Source of the DNA: Chamaecrista fasciculata
Lineage: Eukaryota > Streptophyta > Magnoliopsida > Fabales > Fabaceae
Length of the DNA stretch: 64,000 nt
Reading direction: 5' to 3'
Assembly (NCBI GenBank): GCA_003254925.1
Contig: QANZ01044994.1
Span: 66,186 to 130,185 of the forward strand
The notes under the pieces were generated by a model that was not told the origin of the DNA, did no database searches, and saw nothing but the letters and a program-made list of their open reading frames with translations. This document shows, piece after piece, positions 1-10,909 of this stretch. Each line of letters opens with the position of its first letter. The stretch's first letter is position 1. Made by a program: the position numbers and the translations under genes.

Positions 1-1429
1 TAATTTTATTTTATATTATATAGTTTTTATGAGCCACTACCAAAAAGCTCTTATATATATATATATTTATATATATATATATATTTCAAAATTTATTACG
101 GCAATGGTCAAAAGAAGTGTATACTACCAAATTTTCATTTTAGCCTCTAATATTTATTTTAAATTTTATTTTGATCCCTAAATTTTTTTTAGTTTCACTT
201 TGGTCCTTAATGTTTTCCAATAGTTGGATTCTAGTACTTAATTAATGAATGTAATCATATCTCTCTCGTTTTAAGTCTGAATGCGACGAAATTAAAATTA
301 CATAATACTCTTGAAGAGTTCATTTTTTATCCCGTTGGTAACTGGCAAATGAGATTAAATCAAGTACGAAATCTGGCTCAAAAGTGAATAGTTCATTTCA
401 TGAAATTAGTTATATCTCTCTCGTTTTAACTCTGAGTGCGACAAAATCTCATTTTATGCATTTTTTGGAGTTCAACTTATTGATTATTGATTATGATTAA
501 TACTAATGACAAGGCTTAAAATAATATAAAATTAGATAGAAATTTAATTATGAAGAGTAATAATTGATAGACAATGGTGTTTTGTAATTCCTAAAAGGCT
601 AAAACTGAGGTGATGATTACAAATATATACAGTAGACACAATTAGTATTATTGGTATTGCTGCGCACAATGGTGCTGGACTGCTAGTGCGATGAAATTGT
701 TAATAATTATAAGAGAAATACTCTATTAAAATTAAATTTAGAAAAAGAACATTATCATTTGAGTTATACCTTGATAATAATATTGATTTTTAAAGTTTAA
801 AATGCCAGATTTTGTCTTCCGATATTAAAACTCGGATTAACAAGATTTTCTTTTTCTATTTGATTTAAATTAAGTACTTTTACAATTTTATAATCTAAAT
901 AAAGACTAATTCTGATTTGAATCGAAAAATTCAATAGCAAAAATAAAACTTTTTAACGAGGATATTTCTAACAAAAATCAAAATCCTGCCAATAGAGATT
1001 AAAGTTACTACCACTTCAAAGTTCAAACAACCTAAACAAAGGTTAATTCTTGTTTGAAATGAAAAAATCAATAATAAAAATAAAACTATTTCAACAATAA
1101 TACTTTTAACAAGACTCTAATCCAAAAACCTCCTAATATGATATATACTATTTGTCGAGTTATACAAGTGTTTCCCACTAACCTGAATATGATATATACT
1201 ATTTCTAGATTTAGTTTATCATTAATCAAACTAGATGAAGGAAAAAAAAAAACACTAAATAGCAAGACATACCACCAACAATAGCTTAGAACATGAAGCA
1301 TAATCACTAAAATGAGACTAATTTTTACACACGTATGCAATATCTTGGTCCACAATCATCGTTTTATTAATTTATTTGTTTTACAATTTGCATTTTTCTC
1401 TTACTGAGGTCAATGATCAAGTAGACAAG
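1..1429. other. AT-rich intergenic sequence with decayed foldback-repeat debris
   Basis: I see no supportable gene here. An (AT)n run lies at about 52-84. Bases 120-480 contain phrases typical of foldback MITEs in this window (variants of 'tttggtcctt'), plus a motif close to 'atctctctcgttttaa' that occurs twice (about 260 and 415). The same motif recurs inside the MITE at 7940-8478 and near 57330. The rest is simple AT-rich sequence. Confidence 0.6.
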
Positions 1430-3519
1430 TGTTGGAGATTATGGAGCAAAACGCAGCGGAAAAGGTAAAATTAAAATTTTATAATCTTCTCCATAGGACT
1501 CACTAACTGTGTTTATACCAGTGAGATAAGATGTTTACTTAAATCAGACGGTTGCTTTGAAAAATTACAATTCCAAGAAGTCCACATACTTGTGTCCTTC
1601 CTCTGCCGGTGATTCACACGAACAGTTTGGCAAATACTCAGATGCTAGCCTCCAATCTCTTCTCCAAAAGATTATGGGAACCGATCTACAATCTTGGAAT
1701 TTCAAGAACACTTCTTGAAATATCCAAGAACAAGTGGCGCACTACCAAGAACGAACTTCTTTGCCACTGACTCGAGGGTTTTTCGCCTCTCTCTCTTCCT
1801 CACACACAAATCGCCCGTAAAACCCTAAGTTGAGGGTTAGTTCAAAAACTCCCTTCTCTTTCTCTAGGGTTATGCGACTCCCTTTTTCTTTTCTCTCTTT
1901 GTTTTAGGCGACTTGTATGTGTTTATAAAGAGTCCCCACTCCTTAAATTAGGGAATCACCAAATCTTGATTATAAAATTATACTAATATTATAATTCAAG
2001 ATTAAGATGCAATCTTAATTTAAATTTCAAGATCATATCTTGAAATCCAGAATGCACACTTCCCATTTGTTGGAATGAGTCAAAAGGATTTGAATTCTTA
2101 ATTAAAATATTACATTAATATCTTAACTTAAAATTCAAACTGCATTCTTGAAATTCAAAATGCAAGATCAAATCTTGCATTTGAATCTTGAAGAATTCGC
2201 CCCTACCTTGTGGTTTTATAAGAATTTAATAAATAAAATAACAATCCTAACTCTTAGGAAGATATAACCAAATTGAATTAACATATTACCCTAATATCTT
2301 AATTCAAATTTGAATCTTGAATTCAAACCTAAATCTTGAATTCAAATTAACAAAATCATATTTCATCAATTTAATCCAAGAGTGAGGCGCCACCTCATCT
2401 TGTTATCCAATATTAGAGAATTTAATAAATCAATAATCCCAACTTAGTCAATTCATTATTCCCCAATATTTTAAACAAGAATTCAATCGTAAATAGATTA
2501 ATCAAATTAACTATTTAACAATTAATATATTTAAACTTTTTTAACAAATTTAAATATTACAAACGTAGATTTTATTTAAGACAAGACTTCATGTCCTAAG
2601 ACATTCAACTATGTCTTAAATTGCGTCACTAAAGTGACTCACGAATTAACCTTAATTTGTGTCCCATTACAGTATCTTGATCCTGCTCATGTGTGACCCA
2701 GCAGGCCTCATGTGAAATTGGCAGCAAGCCATCTCCATGACTCACAAGTCGAGAGCGGACTCTAGCAAGCCATCACGACTATTCAAAACACGTGAGTTAT
2801 CGTTTTAACATCAACGAATTAACCTTAGTACCACCTTGTCATAATCCCTATTGTCACACGATATTTTGGTCATGGATAAGGCATGAGAAAGTCAGACTTG
2901 TAATCCAAACCATAACTTTCTCGATTCCTTGAGTTAGTCCCATTACCCTGTGTGGCCACACATTCCTTAGACAAACTCATCGAGGAGCCCAGTCAAATAT
3001 CTCTCAACTTAATGAGGGACAAAATTCCTTATTAGTCAACCACATTCCTCAGCACGGCAAACAACTAAACCCGTACCTAGCCTGTATGGCTACCCTGTTA
3101 CGGGCAACGTTGGACTAGGCCAAAGTTCAGCATCTACAACGCCGGAATAATGAAGACCTCAGGTCTAAGGGCATCGTGATAGGTGTACAGGAGAGGCTAG
3201 CTCATGACTAAACCCATGCAAGACTCTCCAGGTCGGTCCAGTAACTTGTAACCCTTTACATAATTGCACCATGACTCTCGAGAAGCATCACATGCGTGTA
3301 TCTCCATACACCGAAGTCATGCTAGTCTTAGTTCATTCACGTTCACACGTGAATAATCGGTCAGGGACAGTTTAAAATAATTATCACATAATTAATCAAG
3401 GATTGTTATCACAGTAAACATGCTAATAATATGATAACGACATAATTTATCATTCATAAATCAGTCAAACAATATGTTCATACATATAAAATGATTGGCT
3501 TAGGGCACAATCTCCATCA
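1430..3519 (-). mobile_element. Solo LTR of a Copia-like retrotransposon, about 2.09 kb
   Basis: The left end reads TGTTGGAGATT and the right end AATCTCCATCA, which are inverted copies with one mismatch. Flanking 5-mers are acaag (1425-1429) and agaag (3520-3524), a 4/5 match as expected for an aged target-site duplication. Read on the minus strand the element begins TGATGGAGATTGTGCCC and ends CTCCATAATCTCCAACA, the layout of many plant Copia LTRs. No gag, protease, integrase or RT reading frame lies inside, so this is a solo LTR or a non-coding derivative. A minus-strand TATA-like box is at 1921-1931. Alternative right end 3516 (flank tcaag) cannot be excluded. Confidence 0.75.
1921..1931 (-). 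promoter_or_regulatory. TATA-like box in the solo LTR
   Basis: On the minus strand the sequence is CTTTATAAACA. It is followed by a pyrimidine-rich stretch containing several CTCTCT runs, as in an LTR U3/R boundary. If active, transcription would run leftwards, away from ETHE1. Activity is inferred only. Confidence 0.4.
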
Positions 3520-3579
3520 AGAAGTACATACTCCTTTATCCTCGCCTAGTGATTCTTGTTATATGAGACTTCCATTGGC

Positions 3580-6500
3580 TCAGGTTGTTACTCTTGATTG
3601 GATACCGCAAACCATATTTGCTGGTACAGCAATGTCTATCATTTTTGGATATGACAGGTTCAGATCTGTGGCAAAACCCAAATGTACCATCAGCAGTTTT
3701 CTTCATTGAAGAAAAATCACTATTTTGGACTTCCCAGAGGTATCAATTTAACCCATTTTTTAATCATTTAGCTAGTACTTACTTGCCATTATATTCTTGA
3801 AAGTTTCCTGCAAAAGAAGCAAACATTCTCAACGATATTGCAAGGATTGAGGCTAACCAGAAGCTAAGGAGTAAGGATTGAGGCAACATTATTGGCACAG
3901 ATAAAGCATGCCGCAATTACAGTGATGCTACAAAATCTTAAATGGTCAGAGCCATTAGAAGTGACAGATATCAATTGGACACAAAATGACCCTAAGTCTC
4001 CATGCCTGATAAGCCATAAGTAGTATATTATGTATTTAGTTAACATTTTCAACATGTCAGATTCTCTTACGTTATTACTGTTACCTTGTAGTTATCTCAT
4101 CAATGTTACAAGGTTAAACTAATAAGGAGAAGAAAAAAGGACAAAAATTATCATTCACAATTCATCATCCCATCATATTTGACCGAACAGAAAGTTCCAG
4201 TAGCTCCATTACTTTCGTAGAATGCTGAAAAGGTGGTAATATGGCCAAAGGTCAAACATGACTATGCAATATATTGGTAAGGAACAAGAAGCCAAGAATT
4301 TAGTTCTGGCTTCAGTTTGCTAGATGGTAAAGACTAAGTTTAACCTCGTCATCTCGAAGAAATGAATCATTTTCAAATACTCAAGTTCCAATTAATATTA
4401 CTAACCGCGGCACAGCAGCTTTGCCGTCAACTGGAATACTGGATTATATTATATGCATTACAAATCTCTTCTATTAAGATAACTTATTGAATATTATTCT
4501 CATACTTCTTGCCTTACAGTTTCAACTAGCAGATTAAACTCATAATATTGAACAATTCATAAAAAATTACCTCATCTTTTGTTAGGCGTGGATTGTATTG
4601 CATCTCCTCCTCTACGGTGCTAACCTGAAATTAGCAGTTTGAGTAACTTCCTACAAATTAGGCATCGAAAAAGCACAAGGGTCTCCTTACAGTGAATCCT
4701 TTGTAGTCATGAGCCGGATAGATTAATGTATCCTTGGGCAATGTAAAAATCTGGATCCAAAAAAACATGAAAATGTCAGTTTATGCACAAGTTCATTAAA
4801 CAAGAAATACCATATTTAATATTTTACTGTCTTAATCAAATGATTGTGTGTTTAGCACCAGGGGCGGATGTAGGCACTGCCCCCCCCCAAATTAGCAATA
4901 ACTTCATTTAAGTCCTTGTAATTGTTAAAAAAATTTATAAAAGCTATATGAGTGGCCCCCCTCCCCCCCCCCCAACCAAAAATCCTGCCTCCGCCCCTGT
5001 TTAGCACGGTACATAATCACTCAAGTTCTTGCCTGTGAATGCACTGATTTGTATAGCTTCTCTGAACTTCCACCCTGCATAAGTAGATAATGTTACATAA
5101 TCTTAATTGCTAAAATAAGGGCATAGGAAAGAAGAACAGATCCTTCAATTAGATATATCTTTCAATACATTTCAGAAGCAGAGCCTATGAACAGAATATA
5201 CCTGAAAGTCAGTCCGCCCACATCCACGTATTAATAGGGTATCTCCCGTGAATGCCATTCTAGGTTGAGGTTGATCAGATGCATCTCCTGTGACGTAGGT
5301 AATGCAACCCAAGGTATGGCCAGGAGTAGCACGAACCTGAAGCAATAAAGACAACAATAAACCTCAAACAGTAGATGGAACACTATTTGATTACATATGT
5401 TACCATGCCCTAGCAGTCTAGCACAAAAGAAATAAGAACCTTTTGCCACAAAAGAAAATGAAAAGAAGAAAAGATTCTTTTGATTAACATAATCAACGTT
5501 GAGGAGACCTACAAAAGGGTTTCTTTTTTTCAATTATTAGCTATAAGAGTAGGTTTTGGTTCTTCACATGGATGCATGTGTATATATTTTAAACCCCACA
5601 AGCATGAGAAGTCAGAAGAACTATTGGAAATCCATGATATATGCTGCATTTCTTCTCCACACAGTCATTCTACTTTGGCTCTTTTAATTTTTCTCGACAA
5701 GATTTGGGAAGATAAACAAAGAGCTTGCTTCAACACACTTACTTCCAGATTCAACTTTTATTGATGCGTCCATCCTTTTTCTTTAACTAATCATTAGTTT
5801 TTATTATCTTGACATTGGTAGCCATATCTTAAATGTTGTCCTACCATGAATTCATGAAGATAATATAATGCTGCATTAACTAGATTTGATACATTCCTCC
5901 TAATTTTAGACTTCCACAGAACTGCTCAAGTTCATCAAACTTAATGACTTACTCATCGTTTTCTTGGCTCACTAAAAAACTTCTGTTTCTAACTATAGGA
6001 ACAAATTACACCACCAAATATCAGGCTGAACAGCTGGTTATTTTTCTTGGTATAATTCAATACAATATGTTAAGGAAGGAACATGGGTTCAGTTTTTATA
6101 TCGTTTCTGTGAGGTTCATTGATAGATCTATGGCACAGGATAAATTTTTCTCGAAGGAATTAAAACATGATGGTTAGTTCAATAAAATGTCTAAATTTAA
6201 TGTTTCTATTAGAGAATCTCAGAAAATATTTAAAAACTTTAGCTAAACTTAATTTTTTTGGTGAAAACACCAAACTAGGCAAGAGGCTCTAAATCCTACC
6301 TCCAGAAAAAGATCACCAAAAGAGACTTTATCACCAGGCTCCACATATAGATCAGCTGTTGCACCACTTGCTTTTGAAATAACAGATTTCACATCCGGAA
6401 CTTTGCTCTATACAAAATTAATAATCAAAAGTTAACCAACATGTAATTATAAATACGATTAACTGCAAGCATTCATCAAGATAATGAACTCTAGTTAATA

Positions 6501-7517
6501 TAAATCCGGCAGGCGGCAGCTAATCAGATAGAGAGATTGAAAAATGAAAAGAAAATATCAGTAAGAGCACACCTTTAGGACACCAGTGCCAGTGACATGA
6601 TCAGCATGTACATGGGTGTTCATAGCATAGATGAGCTTCAACCCCAATTCCCGAATGAGGGACAAATCTCTATCCACTGTCTTATCTACTGGGTCTATCA
6701 ACTGAACATTCATAAATTTCCATTAATCACCAAAACATAAGAATCCTTCAGAAAATACATAAAATCCACAAAAACAACACCTACAAAATTATAAACTATG
6801 AAGTAGTTTCTCAGAACCTCAAAGAACCGAAATCAGAACTACACAGTAAATGAAGTGTAAATTTGGTCCCATATCTTTTGCTGAATTCCTAATTTGATCC
6901 TATATCTTATTTTGTCGCATATTTGATCCTATATCTTTGGGTTAGTTCTCAATTTGGTCTCATATTTTTTTTGTTGAAGAGTTGGTATCATATCTTTGAG
7001 TTAATTACAGAATTGATTCTATATCTTTGGTCAGCTGCATAATAAGTGGTCTCATACAGAATTGATTCTATATCTTTGGTCAGGTGCATAATAAGTGGTC
7101 TCATATCTTCGAAAAGGATCAACAAAGATCAATTCTGCAACTTAATCAAAAGATACCGAATCAAAACTGATATGGGACCAAATTGGGAGCTTCTGTAAAG
7201 ATATGAGACAAAGATACAAACCAAATTGGGAACTCAACAGAAGATATAGCACCACATTCGCACTTTGAGGAATCCCATATATTCGATGAAAAACTTACCA
7301 CTGCTGGTTTAATAGGGTGTGAAACATCGGCGAGGAGATAAGTGTAGGTTGAGGAGTCTTTCTCGAAGAGCTGGCGGAACAAGAGCTTGGATGACTGAGA
7401 CGAAGTCGAGTAATTAGAAGCCATTTGCGATTTGAACTTTGTGAATCTGGGAATCTTTCGAGAAATTGGGATCAAAGGTGAAGTGAAGGAGACTCTGATG
7501 AAGTGGAATCTCAGCAT
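3580..7517 (-). CDS. ETHE1: ETHE1-type persulfide dioxygenase (GLY3), mitochondrial, nine exons
   Basis: This enzyme oxidises glutathione persulfide to sulfite in the mitochondrial matrix, a step of cysteine and sulfide catabolism. It is an iron enzyme of the metallo-beta-lactamase fold, named glyoxalase II-like 3 in older plant annotation. Coding exons in transcript order: 7299-7517, 6573-6701, 6300-6407, 5202-5336, 5033-5074, 4691-4750, 4571-4624, 3783-3807, 3580-3665. All junctions keep frame and give 285 residues, close to the Arabidopsis protein. The metal-site motif HVHADH is in exon 2. TPGHTLG and AFTGD are in exon 4, and YPAHDY in exon 6, so the expected iron ligands are present. The start at 7517 adds a basic, Ser/Phe-rich leader consistent with mitochondrial import; a second Met at residue 32 could start a cytosolic form. 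All introns are GT-AG except intron 5, which is GC-AG. A hAT MITE sits in intron 5, a foldback repeat in intron 1, and a solo LTR 60 bp past the stop. Confidence 0.96.
4859..4999. mobile_element. hAT-type MITE, copy 1 (141 bp), in ETHE1 intron 5
   Basis: It is bounded by the perfect 8-bp target-site duplication tttagcac (4851-4858 and 5000-5007). Termini CAGGGGCGGATGTAGG and CCTGCCTCCGCCCCTG form an imperfect terminal inverted repeat. An 8-bp duplication with CAGGGGCGGA-type ends is characteristic of hAT elements. There is no coding capacity. A related copy is at 47053-47217. It contains long C homopolymers, a common source of sequencing error. Confidence 0.9.
5031..5032 (-). other. Non-canonical GC splice donor of ETHE1 intron 5
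   Basis: On the minus strand exon 5 ends ATTCACAG and the intron begins GCAAGAAC. The acceptor (4751-4753) is a normal AG. CAG|GCAAG is the usual context of functional GC-AG introns, so this is probably a real donor and not a mutation. The protein reads across in frame (SVHSQ, then IFTLPKD). Confidence 0.85.
6854..7264. repeat. Foldback repeat in ETHE1 intron 1, with a 49-bp tandem duplication
   Basis: The two ends are imperfect inverted copies about 45 bp long (left includes GGTCCCATATCTTTTG; right, reverse-complemented, GGTGCTATATCTTCTG). The interior repeats phrases such as 'gattctatatctttggtca'. Bases 7007-7055 and 7056-7104 are near-identical 49-bp direct copies with one visible difference. 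I could not find a convincing target-site duplication, so the superfamily is unassigned. Confidence 0.65.
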
Positions 7518-7939
7518 TTTTAAGGGAAGAAATTGAGAAGGTAGAAGATAAAGTTGGAAGAATGAAGAATTTTGTTGGTTTGTGAAATGCAGTAGTTGGA
7601 TGACGTGGTTTTCGATCAATTGGGCATAGCTAAGAACGCCATTGGAGGAGGGACGATGGATTTGAGGTTGGTTTTGGCTTCCTGTTTTGATTTGAATAAA
7701 GAAATGCAACCAGGCCAATCATCGGCAACATTTTGGCCACCCAAGCCAGCAAATCAAAAGTCTCGAGAGTAGTGCTAAAATTTTATACTTCACCAATAAG
7801 TAGCGATATAATTTATTTATTAACAAATTGATAGTGTTAGTTTATACTATAACCGAGGGTAATTCACTAATTCAGTTTTGGTTTATAGAAAAAATTCAGT
7901 TTTGGAAAACAAATTAATAGTGTTAGTTTATAATATAAT
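7518..7939. other. ETHE1 upstream region
   Basis: This sequence between the ETHE1 start codon and the first upstream MITE should hold the ETHE1 promoter and 5' leader. The reading frame extends upstream of 7517 without a stop as far as 7718, but homology starts at the Met chosen here. I saw no clear TATA box. Confidence 0.4.
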
Positions 7940-8478
7940 GGATAAAGGGTCATTTTGGTCTTAAATGTATGTTCTAATGTTCAAATTGGTCCATTATATT
8001 TCAAAATGTTCAAATTGGTCCTAAATGTTTGCAAAATATTTTATTTTGGTCCCAAATTATTGAATATGGCTTATTTCAAGTTCAAACGTGATGAGTTTAG
8101 AGCTACGTATTGTTCTCGAAGAGTACTCTCTCAATCCAGTTGGGACCGTCGACAAACGAGGTCAAATCAATCTTAAAAGTAAATCGTTCGTTTCATGATC
8201 AAACAAGCAAAATTGATCATATCTCCCTCGTTTCAAATTCGAATGCAACAAATTCAGAATTATGAGTTCCTCTTAACAAGTCCTTTAAACTTGAAATGAA
8301 AGACGAGATAAATATGACCAAATTCAATAGTTTGGGACCACAATGAAACATTTTACCAATATTTAAAACCAAAATGAATCATTTTGCCAACATTTAGGAC
8401 CAATTTGAACATTTTAAAATATAATGGACCAAAATGAACATTAGGCCATACAGTTAAGACCAAAATGACCCTTTGGCC
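7940..8478. mobile_element. MULE-type foldback MITE (539 bp)
   Basis: A perfect 9-bp target-site duplication, taatataat, flanks it (7931-7939 and 8479-8487). The ends are inverted copies: GGATAAAGGGTCATTTTGG on the left, and GGCCAAAGGGTCATTTTGG when the right end is reverse-complemented. The inverted similarity continues for well over 100 bp on each side, so the element can fold nearly end to end. A 9-bp duplication is the mark of Mutator-like elements. No transposase is present. Confidence 0.9.
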
Positions 8479-8491
8479 TAATATAATTGAG

Positions 8492-8865
8492 GCAAAAGTA
8501 CTAATTTCGTCCCCAAACTTTACATCAACTGTCAATTTCGTCCCCAATCTTTTTTTGCTGTCAATTTCTTCCCCAATCTTTCACATTTTCGTTAATTTTA
8601 TCCTTTGACTAACTTTTTTTAATAAATTAACGACAGACTGCATCTTGTTTTTCAATGAGTTAGGATTTGAGTTTCTTTTTATATCAATTTTACATTTTAT
8701 ATCATTAGCCACATAGATTTTGTTGTTAATATTTGGCTAAAGTAAGAGCAAAGGATAAAATTAACCAAAATGTGAAAGATTGGGGACGAAATTGACAGCA
8801 AAAAAAGATTGGAGACGAAATTGACAACAAGTGTAAAGTTTAGAGACGAAATGGGTGTTTTTGTC
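8492..8865. mobile_element. Second foldback MITE (374 bp), adjoining the first
   Basis: Direct copies of tataattgag occur at 8482-8491 and 8866-8875. The termini are inverted repeats (left GCAAAAGTACTAATTTCGTC; right, reverse-complemented, GACAAAAACACCCATTTCGTC in two parts), and similarity continues inwards through 'cccaatctttcacattttcgtt'. The 9-10-bp duplication suggests a Mutator-like element. Its left duplication overlaps the right duplication of the neighbouring MITE (8479-8487). Confidence 0.8.
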
Positions 8866-8875
8866 TATAATTGAG

Positions 8876-10300
8876 GCTAATTTAGTTTTGTTTAAGAAAA
8901 AAAATCTTTCAAATTTAAAAAAAAGTTAAAAATTCAATTTTTGAAAGATTATTGAGTTGATAATTTAATTAAAATTTACAATTTAATCTCTAAAAGAATT
9001 AAATATTATACTTGACAATCTTTTTAATGAATTAAAAAGAACGTATTATTTTATTCTTTCAAAGACTAATTAGCTATGAAGCATTAATACATTTTGAGGG
9101 CATGTCACAGACACATGTCCGTGTCCGGCACCCGTATGACACTCATACAACATATATTCATAAGTTTTAGAATATAAAATTAATTTTTTGTGATTTTAAC
9201 ATGACAAACAATAGAAAATAATGACACATATCACATATATTATGAATAGATATTATAATTTATAAAGTTTTTGTCAAAATTTATTAATTTTTAATTATTT
9301 TTATATATAAATATATACCGTGTGTGTTGTGTAATGTTATGAATTTAGTGTGTCAAGATCTTTATGAGGTGTCTTGTATTCATATTAATAATTAATATAA
9401 ATTGAGGAAAATATGAGTTGAGTCAGGATTGGATCGACTTCCAGCCAGACACAAAATTCGACCCGTTACAGTTGGGTCAGGATGGGTCAATCGATTTCTA
9501 CCTAACCAACCAGACTATTTTAGAAAGAAAAAAAAATTATATTTTTTATTTAGACGATTGATTTATCTTTATATATTTTTTTAACTCATTTATTGATGAA
9601 ATAATTAATTATATATGAATTTAATGATATTTATATTAATAACATCATTTAACTTCATTTCAGTTAATAAATAATATTTTTTATTGCTATATAATATTCC
9701 AAAGTTACACGTAACAAATCCATATAACAAATAAATAATTCATTTTATTTTTATGATCTATGAAATCTCTAATTAAATTATCCAAACCCAGACGCTGCAT
9801 CCCTTAAAAGTTGGAAAACCCATAAAAGACAAGCTTCTCAGTTCTCACCCAAAGCTCGAAGCCATGGATGAGGGAAATAACCCAAATTAATACAAGTTTC
9901 TCATCAATACATCACATGTAACATGTATTGATTGTGCTAATTTTTAGGGTTCAATTTACAATTTTGTCTTCCAATTCCATTCCTATCTTTTAAATAAAAA
10001 ATCTGTCTAAAGTACACTTTTTGGTCCCTTATATTTAGAATAGGTTACAATCTAACCATATATATATCTATATATATATATTAAAAATTTTGGTCTTACA
10101 AGTTTCTAGAATTTTTTTTAGTTCCAACGACTGAATTTAGTTATATTTATCTTGTTAATTACAGTCATCCAATGCCTCTTCTACGTGGGGTAGTAATCCC
10201 CATACAATAAGCCAAAACAAGAACATAAAAAACGAGGCATATTGTCCAAAATAACAAGGCTATTACAATTAGAACTGGCTTAATCTTAACTTGCCTAAGC
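8876..10300. other. AT-rich intergenic sequence with one dispersed repeat
   Basis: No gene is visible. The 9100-9340 block is a dispersed repeat listed separately. Around 10015-10140 there is a fragment with 'ttttggtccctt' phrasing and an (AT)n tract, similar to foldback debris elsewhere in the window. Confidence 0.5.
9100..9345. repeat. Dispersed 'gtgtc' repeat, copy 1
   Basis: The segment starting near 'cacatgtccgtgtccggcac' and ending near 'gtgtgtgttgtgtaatgtt' matches 55515-55755 along its length. Shared phrases include 'catgacaaacaatagaaaat' and 'ttgtgattttaacatgac'. It has no coding capacity. I could not assign a superfamily. Confidence 0.7.
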
Positions 10301-10909
10301 TTAGTGATCTCGGACATGCCTATACACATCAGAAATCAGATTAATGGCATATAAATAGTCAGATTCAATTCCTAAGTAAAAGCATCCTGCTTCAAAGGCA
10401 ATTTGAACACCAATATAGATGGCCCAAAGTTCAGCCAATAAACTAGTTCCACTCCCCGACGGGCAAGCATAACCTTTAATCCAACGACCACAAAAATCTC
10501 TAATGACTCCTCCTGCAAAAATCTGACCAACACCATTAGTAGGATTTTGGCAAGAACCATCAGAGTTTAATTTGAACCATCCTTGGGAAGGAGGAGTCCA
10601 GCTAATAAGAGTCACACTGTGAGGATGGGAAGCCAAAGGAATAGTGGGTCCAGCAAGGAAAAACCATTCCATGGCCTGTCTTTTGGCCTCGGAGAAAACA
10701 GCAGCCGGGAGAAATGGAACATTTTGGAAAACTTTCAAGTACCTAATCAACCAAATATTCCAAAGCATGTAAGAGAAAAGACACCCATGAGGGATGCTGA
10801 GAGAAGACAAGGTATTGGAGGTAATATTAATCTTTAGCCAAGTGAAGAAATCTGCATGATCAACAATATTGGAAGCATCATTCATCTCATTCCAGGTCAA
10901 CACAATCAT
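10301..10909 (-). pseudogene. Truncated LINE-type RNase H fragment (RVT_3-like)
   Basis: The 202-residue open frame has an RNase H fold of the kind at the C terminus of plant L1 ORF2 proteins and in domesticated relatives. It contains LNSDGS, LLAELWAI and GIESDYLYA, which supply three of the four catalytic acidic positions. The fourth (normally in an 'N.xAD' block) is missing because a TAA stop cuts the frame right after VRDH. The N-terminal part (about residues 20-90) matches the linker normally found between the zinc-binding region and RNase H of LINE ORF2. No RT or endonuclease is nearby, so this looks like an orphan fragment and not a gene. A remote alternative is a host gene of the same fold. 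Confidence 0.75.

Noticed and set aside
3491..3709. 72-codon plus-strand frame at the LTR/ETHE1 boundary
   Set aside because: It spans the LTR end and the antisense of the last ETHE1 exon, so it is a chance frame.
7518..7718. N-terminal extension of ETHE1 by 67 codons
   Set aside because: The open frame upstream of the Met at 7517 has no similarity to ETHE1 leaders, and the downstream Met gives the expected length and a good targeting peptide.
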